A stretch of 64,000 nt of DNA from Saccharopolyspora_C sp040643635 (GTDB lineage: Bacteria; Actinomycetota; Actinomycetes; Mycobacteriales; Pseudonocardiaceae). This document shows positions 59,324 through 64,000 of the stretch, piece after piece (positions within the stretch are counted from its first letter, which is position 1; every line of letters begins with the position of its first letter). The DNA lies in the NCBI RefSeq assembly GCF_040643635.1, contig NZ_JBEYUS010000004.1, positions 1-64,000 on the forward strand. The letters are read 5' to 3'. A program made the translations under genes and the position numbers. The notes beneath the pieces are model-generated. The model saw only the letters and a list, made by a program, of their open reading frames with translations, searched no databases and had not been told where the DNA came from.

Positions 59324-60747
59324 TGCACGACTACCCACCGCCGCGCAATGCGGACGAGATCAGCAGCCTGATCAAGCAACGGCTCGTGGAGTCCCGCGAA
59401 TCGGGCGGTGTGCACGAGACCGTCACCGTCGACTGGAACCAGCAGCCGCTGCACGTCGAGGTGCTCGAGCTCCCCCTCGCCCACCTCTACTTCAACCCCG
59501 CGACGCACCGCGTCCGCGCCCAGCGCAGCCACGACTCCGATCGCGACCGGGCACTGCACGACGATCCGTACGGCGAGCGGAGCCAGGAGTACTTGAAGTT
59601 CCTGCTCCAAGCCGACCCCGCCAACCCCGATCTGCGCGACCCGGACTTCGACCACCTCAAGGAGAGCCTCGAGGAGTTCGGCCAGAACGATCCGGGGCTG
59701 GTCACGCACCACGGGATCGTGGTGAACGGCAACACCCGGGCTGCAGCGCTGCGCGAAATCGGCGCGCGGTCGATGCGCGTCGGAATTCTCCCGGAGTCGT
59801 TCACCTGGGCCGACATCAACGCGATCGAGCTTTCGCTGCAGCTCCGCAAGGATCACCGCCGGGATTACTCCTACATCAACAGGCTGCTCGCGATGGATGA
59901 GCAGGCTCGGCTCGGCCGCCCTCCCGGCGCCATCGCCAAGGATTTCCGCATCAAGATCACCACTCTCGGACAGGAACGGTGGATTCTCGGCGTCATCCGG
60001 GAGCTGATCGAACGCAGCAGGACCGCAGAAGGCGTGGAACTTCAGCTCATCGACTTCGAAAATCACCAGGAGAAGCTCAAAGAACTGCACCGGGGGTACG
60101 AGAAGCAGCGATCCGCCGACCCGGACCTCGCGGACATCTACAAGGAGACCCGTTTGGCCTCCATCATGCTGGGATTCGCCAAGACCGACGTCCGCCACAT
60201 CGAAGACGGCAATTTTCCGGACACGTACCTCGCCGATTCCCTCCCCGGAGAATTGGCGGCCGCCGCTGAAGCCGCGGACGCGGTGATGGTGCCGGGGCTG
60301 GGCGTGGCGATGCCCGGCCCGTCGGCTGCGGTTTCCGCCGCCCGGAGCCTCAACGATCGGATCCTCCGGGCGAAAGCGACGGCCAGCGCGGTTTCTGCCC
60401 GTGTGAGCGAACAGAAGAAGCAGGTCGCTCAAGATACGGTCGACCAGCTGAAGGAATCGTTCGACGCAGCGCTGGATCGCGCCGGCCGCGACGGTCGCGT
60501 GCGCAAGCGCAAGCAGCTCGCTCCGACTCGGCTGTTGGACGCAGCCGCGGACATCGACCAGTGCGTCGTGGACCTGGTGCAAGCGCGAGCAACAGGAGCA
60601 CTGGACGAAGACGCCTTCGACGACGCCGTGCTGAAGCTGCAGGACAGCCTGCGCAAACTCGCCCGCCAGGCGGGCCGTGGCATCTCCGACCCGGGGGCGG
60701 GCGTCTCCTGGTTGCTCGAAGCGGCGACCGCTCGGGGCAGCGCATGA
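59323..60747 (+). CDS. ParB/Srx-like nuclease-fold protein
   Basis: 474 residues. The ParB-like fold spans about 40-150: LPLAHLYFNPATHRVRA and NDPGLVTHHGIVVNGNTRAAALREIG (about 122-147), where the NGNTR loop corresponds to the ParB nucleotide site. A KDFRIKITTLGQERW segment may be a helix-turn-helix. The C-terminal third is helical. ParB-fold proteins can be CTP switches, DNA-binding adaptors or nucleases. It is translationally coupled on both sides, to the HNH-like gene and the helicase, so the three act as a unit. Confidence 0.8.
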   Translation: MHDYPPPRNADEISSLIKQRLVESRESGGVHETVTVDWNQQPLHVEVLELPLAHLYFNPATHRVRAQRSHDSDRDRALHDDPYGERSQEYLKFLLQADPANPDLRDPDFDHLKESLEEFGQNDPGLVTHHGIVVNGNTRAAALREIGARSMRVGILPESFTWADINAIELSLQLRKDHRRDYSYINRLLAMDEQARLGRPPGAIAKDFRIKITTLGQERWILGVIRELIERSRTAEGVELQLIDFENHQEKLKELHRGYEKQRSADPDLADIYKETRLASIMLGFAKTDVRHIEDGNFPDTYLADSLPGELAAAAEAADAVMVPGLGVAMPGPSAAVSAARSLNDRILRAKATASAVSARVSEQKKQVAQDTVDQLKESFDAALDRAGRDGRVRKRKQLAPTRLLDAAADIDQCVVDLVQARATGALDEDAFDDAVLKLQDSLRKLARQAGRGISDPGAGVSWLLEAATARGSA

Positions 60748-62561
60748 GCGGCGTTCCAGAAACGGTTTCCCTGCGGCTCGGTTTCGACGACACCCGCACC
60801 AAGGTCCTCCTCGAAACCACCGAGGAACACCGGGGCGACCTGGCCGAGCTCTCCTCGCGGTTCCGCGGTGCTTCCCAGGTCGGACCGCACATCGCATCCG
60901 TCGAACTGGAAGACCTGCTCCTGCAACTAGGAGTGCTCTCGACCTGGCCGCGTCCGGACGGAGTCGAGTGGGCCGCGGACTTGGGGGACATGGTCCGGAG
61001 CAACCTCGAAGACTCCGCGACGGTGCGGGCGCGGCTCGAAGATCCGGCCGCAGCCGACGCCGTCACGGCCGCTGATGTGCCGGACCTCCTCGGCCCCAGC
61101 TGGGTCGGTCGGCTAACGGAGTTCCAGCGGAGGGACATCGCCAAGCTGCTGGCACTCCAGCACGGTGCGAACTTCAGCGTGCCCGGTGCCGGGAAAACCC
61201 GCGTCGCGCTCGGCGTCTACACGGCGGAGAAAGCCCAGGGGCGAGTACGCCGTCTGCTGGTCATCTGTCCGAAATCGGCGTACGAGTCGTGGCAGTTCGA
61301 AACGGGGGAATGCTTTCGCCCCCCGCTGCGCACGCACGTCTTCGAACGCTCGCTGGACCAGTGGGCCGAGGTCCTGATCATCAACTACGAGCGCTTGGAA
61401 CGTTCGCTGAGCGCCCTCGCCAGCTGGCTCAAGTCCGCTCCCGCGATGGTCGTGCTGGACGAGGCCCACCGGATGAAGCTCGGCAGCCGCGGGGCCTACG
61501 GCCTGGCTTGCCTGACGCTCGGCCCGCTCGCCCGCCGCCGCTTGATCCTCACCGGCACGCCGGCGCCCAACGGGGCGAAGGACTTGGAGAACCTGATGGG
61601 GTTCGTGTGGCCCGGGCACGGGCACCGCGCGGTGTCGGCGGCGGTGTCCGGCGGGGACCTGGACCACGCGAGCCGGGTGCTGCGGCCGCTGTTCACCCGC
61701 ACCACCAAGCCCGAACTCGGCTTGCCGCGGATGGAACCCGCCGTGCGGTACGTGGACCTGCCCCCGCTGCACGCTGAGATCTACCGCGCGTTGCACGGCG
61801 GGGTGGCCAGGGACACTTCGCACGAGGACCTGAGCTCGCTCGGCAGAACCGCGTTGCGCCTGCTGATGGCGGCGACGAGCCCCGCGCTGCTGCTGGAGGG
61901 GGCTACCAGGTACGAGCCGCTGGCCTACCGCCTGCCCCCGCTCGACGTTCCCCAGGGCGATTCGCTGTACGACCTGCTGCGCAAGCTGCCGGACTACGAG
62001 ATGTCCCCGAAGCACAAGGAAGCTGCCAGCATCGTCTCGGCCAATGCAGCGGCCGGGCGGAAAACACTGGTGTGGACGACGTTCGTGCGCAGCTTGATGA
62101 CGCTCGAGCAGCTGCTCTCGGGGTTCAGCCCGGCGGTGGTGCACGGCGGAACGCCGGACAGGGACGAACAGCTCCGGCGCTTCCGCGAAGATCCGGATTG
62201 CCGAGTGCTCATCTCGAATCCGGCCACCCTCGGCGAAGGGATCAGCCTGCACCAGGTCTGCCACGACGCCGTGTACGTGGACCGCGATTTCATGGCCGGA
62301 CGCTTCATGCAGAGCATCGACCGGATCCACCGGCTGGGGCTCGCACCAGATGCGGATCCGCGGGTCACCGTTCTCGCTGCGCGCGGCACCGTCGACGAGG
62401 TGGTGCACGTGCGCTTGGACCAGAAGCTGGAGTTCATGAGCAAGGTCCTCGACGATCCGGCGGTGCGCCAGCTCTCCGATCTCCAGGAAGAGCCTTCGGT
62501 GGCCGGCGGGCTGGACCCGAGCGACGTGGCAGCCCTGCTCCGCCACCTGGGCAGTCCCTGA
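60744..62561 (+). CDS. Superfamily II SNF2-like DNA helicase/translocase
   Basis: 605 residues. After a 120-residue unique N-terminus: Q-like LTEFQRRDIAKLLAL, motif I FSVPGAGKTRVAL (about 145-156), motif II VVLDEAHRMK (239-242 DEAH), motif III LTGTPAPNGA, motif V NPATLGEGISLHQV and motif VI QSIDRIHRLG. This is an intact SNF2/Rad54-type motor that would translocate on double-stranded DNA. The ATG overlaps the ParB-like stop (ATGA). A terminator-like hairpin follows the stop. Confidence 0.9.
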   Translation: MSGVPETVSLRLGFDDTRTKVLLETTEEHRGDLAELSSRFRGASQVGPHIASVELEDLLLQLGVLSTWPRPDGVEWAADLGDMVRSNLEDSATVRARLEDPAAADAVTAADVPDLLGPSWVGRLTEFQRRDIAKLLALQHGANFSVPGAGKTRVALGVYTAEKAQGRVRRLLVICPKSAYESWQFETGECFRPPLRTHVFERSLDQWAEVLIINYERLERSLSALASWLKSAPAMVVLDEAHRMKLGSRGAYGLACLTLGPLARRRLILTGTPAPNGAKDLENLMGFVWPGHGHRAVSAAVSGGDLDHASRVLRPLFTRTTKPELGLPRMEPAVRYVDLPPLHAEIYRALHGGVARDTSHEDLSSLGRTALRLLMAATSPALLLEGATRYEPLAYRLPPLDVPQGDSLYDLLRKLPDYEMSPKHKEAASIVSANAAAGRKTLVWTTFVRSLMTLEQLLSGFSPAVVHGGTPDRDEQLRRFREDPDCRVLISNPATLGEGISLHQVCHDAVYVDRDFMAGRFMQSIDRIHRLGLAPDADPRVTVLAARGTVDEVVHVRLDQKLEFMSKVLDDPAVRQLSDLQEEPSVAGGLDPSDVAALLRHLGSP

Positions 62562-62565
62562 CCGA

Positions 62566-62612
62566 GCACGGCGAGCACCGGGCCGTTCGCGGTCCGGCGC
62601 TCGCCGTCGTGC
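62566..62612. terminator. Bidirectional terminator between helicase and vsr
   Basis: GCACGGCGAGC (62566-62576) pairs with GCTCGCCGTCGTGC (62599-62612), with a 3-nt bulge and a 22-nt GC-rich loop. It lies between convergent stop codons at 62561 and 62712. Confidence 0.45.
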
Positions 62613-62711
62613 GCACTCCTGGCCTGCCGACGTCGGTAGAAGCTGGAGCCGTCCGCACCGCTGGCTGCCCGCGAATCACCGGATGGTGGGGTGCGGACGT
62701 GCGGGACGACG

Positions 62712-63200
62712 TCAGCCCGTGCGACTAGTATCGCTACCATGTTCGATAGCCGCGATCGCAAGCTCGAACGCGGTTGCCAGCTGTTCGTGCTCCCAGATGC
62801 GCAGGACTTCCCAGCCAGCACGTTCCAAGGCAGCCGTGACCGTCCGGTCCCGCTCCACGTTCCGCGCGAGCTTGGGCGCCCAGTACCACTCGTTCGACGT
62901 GGGCTGCCTGCCATGCTCAGGACAGGCGTGCCAGAAGCAACCGTCCACGAAGATCGCTACTTTGCGCGCGGTGAAGACGATGTCCGGTCTGACCCGGATC
63001 CCGTCATCGAGCGACAACCGGTAGTCCTTCCGGTACCGGTACCCGAGGCGGTGGAGGGAACTGCGCAGCGCGAGCTCGGGCTTGGTGTCGCGCCGCTGGT
63101 TCGCCCGCATGTTGCGGGAGCGCCCTTCGCTCGCCGGCGCCGGATACGCGCCTCTCGCGTGGGCTGCCTCACGCGCCCTCTCCCGATCGTTCGCAGGCAT
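62712..63200 (-). CDS. vsr: Very short patch repair endonuclease (Vsr)
   Basis: 162 residues. Conserved MRANQRRDTKPELALRSSLHRLGYRYR (about 31-57), catalytic Asp73 in RPDIVF, the zinc/active-site DGCFWHACPEHGRQP (about 86-100), and ERAGWEVLRIWEHEQ. It nicks DNA at T:G mismatches made by deamination of 5-methylcytosine, protecting the sites methylated by the adjacent enzyme. ATG 63200 is chosen at the homologous N-terminus with GGTGTGGTGG upstream. Divergent from the methyltransferase gene, 101 nt apart. Confidence 0.93.
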   Translation of the reverse strand: MPANDRERAREAAHARGAYPAPASEGRSRNMRANQRRDTKPELALRSSLHRLGYRYRKDYRLSLDDGIRVRPDIVFTARKVAIFVDGCFWHACPEHGRQPTSNEWYWAPKLARNVERDRTVTAALERAGWEVLRIWEHEQLATAFELAIAAIEHGSDTSRTG

Positions 63201-63301
63201 GACCACCACACCAGTAAAGCCGTCCAACAGGGCCAAGCGGCCATGGGGCAAGATACCCGCTTAGCCCGTCGCGTCGCGCACACCCAGAAGGAGGAGACAC
63301 C

Positions 63302-64000
63302 GTGAACGACAGCTTCACCGCGGTGGAGATCTGCGCAGGCGCAGGCGGCCAGGTCCTCGGTCTCCACGAGGCCGGTTTCACGCACAAGCTCGCGGTCGAG
63401 CTCGACAGCAACGCCTGCGCCACGCTTCGCCACAACGGTCTCACCCCGGTCGCAGAAGGCGATGCGGCCGACAGCTCGGTGTGGAATCCGCAGGATTACG
63501 AGGGCGTGACACTGCTGGCCGGAGGGGTCCCGTGTCCTCCCTTCACGATCGCTGGCAAGCAGCTCGGAGCGGTCGACGAGCGAGACCTGTTCGCGTGGGC
63601 GGTCGAACAGGTGCCCGTGATCAAGCCGCGAGCACTCCTCCTGGAGAACGTCCGGGGCCTGAGCATGCCCCGGTTCGCCGGCTACCGGCAGCGCATCCTG
63701 GACAAGCTGACCGAGTACGGCTACGTCGGTGACTGGCAGCTCCTGCAGGCTTCGGACTTCTCCGTGCCGCAGCTGCGCCCGAGGTTCGTGCTGGTAGCGA
63801 TGAAGCTCGAGGACGCGGAGTACTTCCACTGGCCGGACCCCGCCGATTTCGATCCTGCACCCACCGTCGGCCAGGCTCTTTTCGAGCTCATGGGCGACTG
63901 GAAGGGCGCGGACGACTGGAAGGGGCACGCCGACAAGATCGCTCCTACCATTGTTGGCGGCTCCAAGAAGCACGGTGGCGCAGACCTCGGGCCGACGCGG
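63302..64000 (+). CDS. DNA (cytosine-5-)-methyltransferase, 3'-truncated by the window
   Basis: The first 233 residues are present and open to the window edge. Motif I FTAVEICAGAGGQVLGLHEAG (about 5-25), motif IV GGVPCPPFTIAG with catalytic Cys78, motif VI LLLENVRGL (ENV about 115-117) and motif VIII QLRPRFVLVAM are all intact. Presumably modifies the inner or outer cytosine of the recognition site of the NaeI-type nuclease (GCCGGC for NaeI itself), by context. GTG 63302 has AAGGAGGAGA upstream. Confidence 0.95.
   Translation, partial: MNDSFTAVEICAGAGGQVLGLHEAGFTHKLAVELDSNACATLRHNGLTPVAEGDAADSSVWNPQDYEGVTLLAGGVPCPPFTIAGKQLGAVDERDLFAWAVEQVPVIKPRALLLENVRGLSMPRFAGYRQRILDKLTEYGYVGDWQLLQASDFSVPQLRPRFVLVAMKLEDAEYFHWPDPADFDPAPTVGQALFELMGDWKGADDWKGHADKIAPTIVGGSKKHGGADLGPTR

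Overview
The window is a roughly 72 % GC actinobacterial chromosome segment. A mycothiol deacetylase (MshB), a block syntenic with the Mycobacterium tuberculosis Rv2228c-Rv2236c region (RNase H/phosphatase, zinc ribbon protein, Nif3-like protein, CobC-like aminotransferase, PtpA, SURF1, CobD), an actinobacterial class A RNase P RNA, frequent GTG starts and leaderless starts all point to Actinomycetia. Overall gene style suggests a Pseudonocardiales member (Saccharopolyspora-like), which is an inference and not a measured placement.

Layout. 0.1-3.7 kb: DUF4326 protein, F420/NADPH oxidoreductase-type protein, RNB exonuclease and two small conserved proteins. 3.9-11.4 kb: a minus-strand type IV secretion-like operon (NlpC/P60 hydrolase, TcpC-like protein, TrbL/VirB6-like membrane protein, VirB4-like ATPase, PrgI/VirB3-like protein, small two-TM protein) with no relaxase or coupling protein in view. 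11.9-12.3 kb: rnpB. 12.4-13.1 kb: a probable leaderless cysteine leader peptide before an FMN reductase. 13.2-20.7 kb: the mycobacteria-like conserved block. 20.9-29.2 kb: a four-gene Wadjet type II (JetABCD) plasmid-defence operon. 29.5-32.5 kb: a DegT-family aminotransferase divergent from an HTH/peptide-deformylase fusion, bracketed by inverted copies of a 102-bp palindromic repeat; a third copy lies at 17.8 kb. 33-34.2 kb: FrsA-like protein. 34.4-39.8 kb: uronate catabolism (SSS transporter, fructuronate/mannonate reductase-type MDH, UxaC, LacI regulator) with candidate operators overlapping the -35 boxes. 40-43 kb: a saccharopine-dehydrogenase-like protein, a GDT1/TMEM165 exporter behind a yybP-ykoY manganese riboswitch, and a DUF574 methyltransferase. 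43.1-48.3 kb: a 5-oxoprolinase cluster (YcsI-like, PxpC, PxpB, PxpA, NRAMP-like transporter, divergent GntR), the same gene set as Bacillus ycsFGI-kipIAR. 48.3-52.3 kb: ABC-2 exporter, MshB, DUF3048 lipoprotein. 52.5-52.76 kb: four hairpins of a dispersed GAACGGTCCGTTC palindrome family. 52.8-56.5 kb: three-subunit xanthine-dehydrogenase-family operon.

56.6-64.0 kb is a defence island of a different character, with AT-richer intergenic DNA: a full-length NaeI-type restriction endonuclease, an unrecognised divergent protein, an operon of zinc-ribbon/HNH-like protein + ParB-like protein + SF2 (SNF2-like) helicase, a Vsr mismatch endonuclease, and a C5-cytosine methyltransferase that runs off the end. 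The combination of NaeI, Vsr and MTase with a translationally coupled ParB-like/helicase module is the strongest candidate in the window for an incompletely described system.
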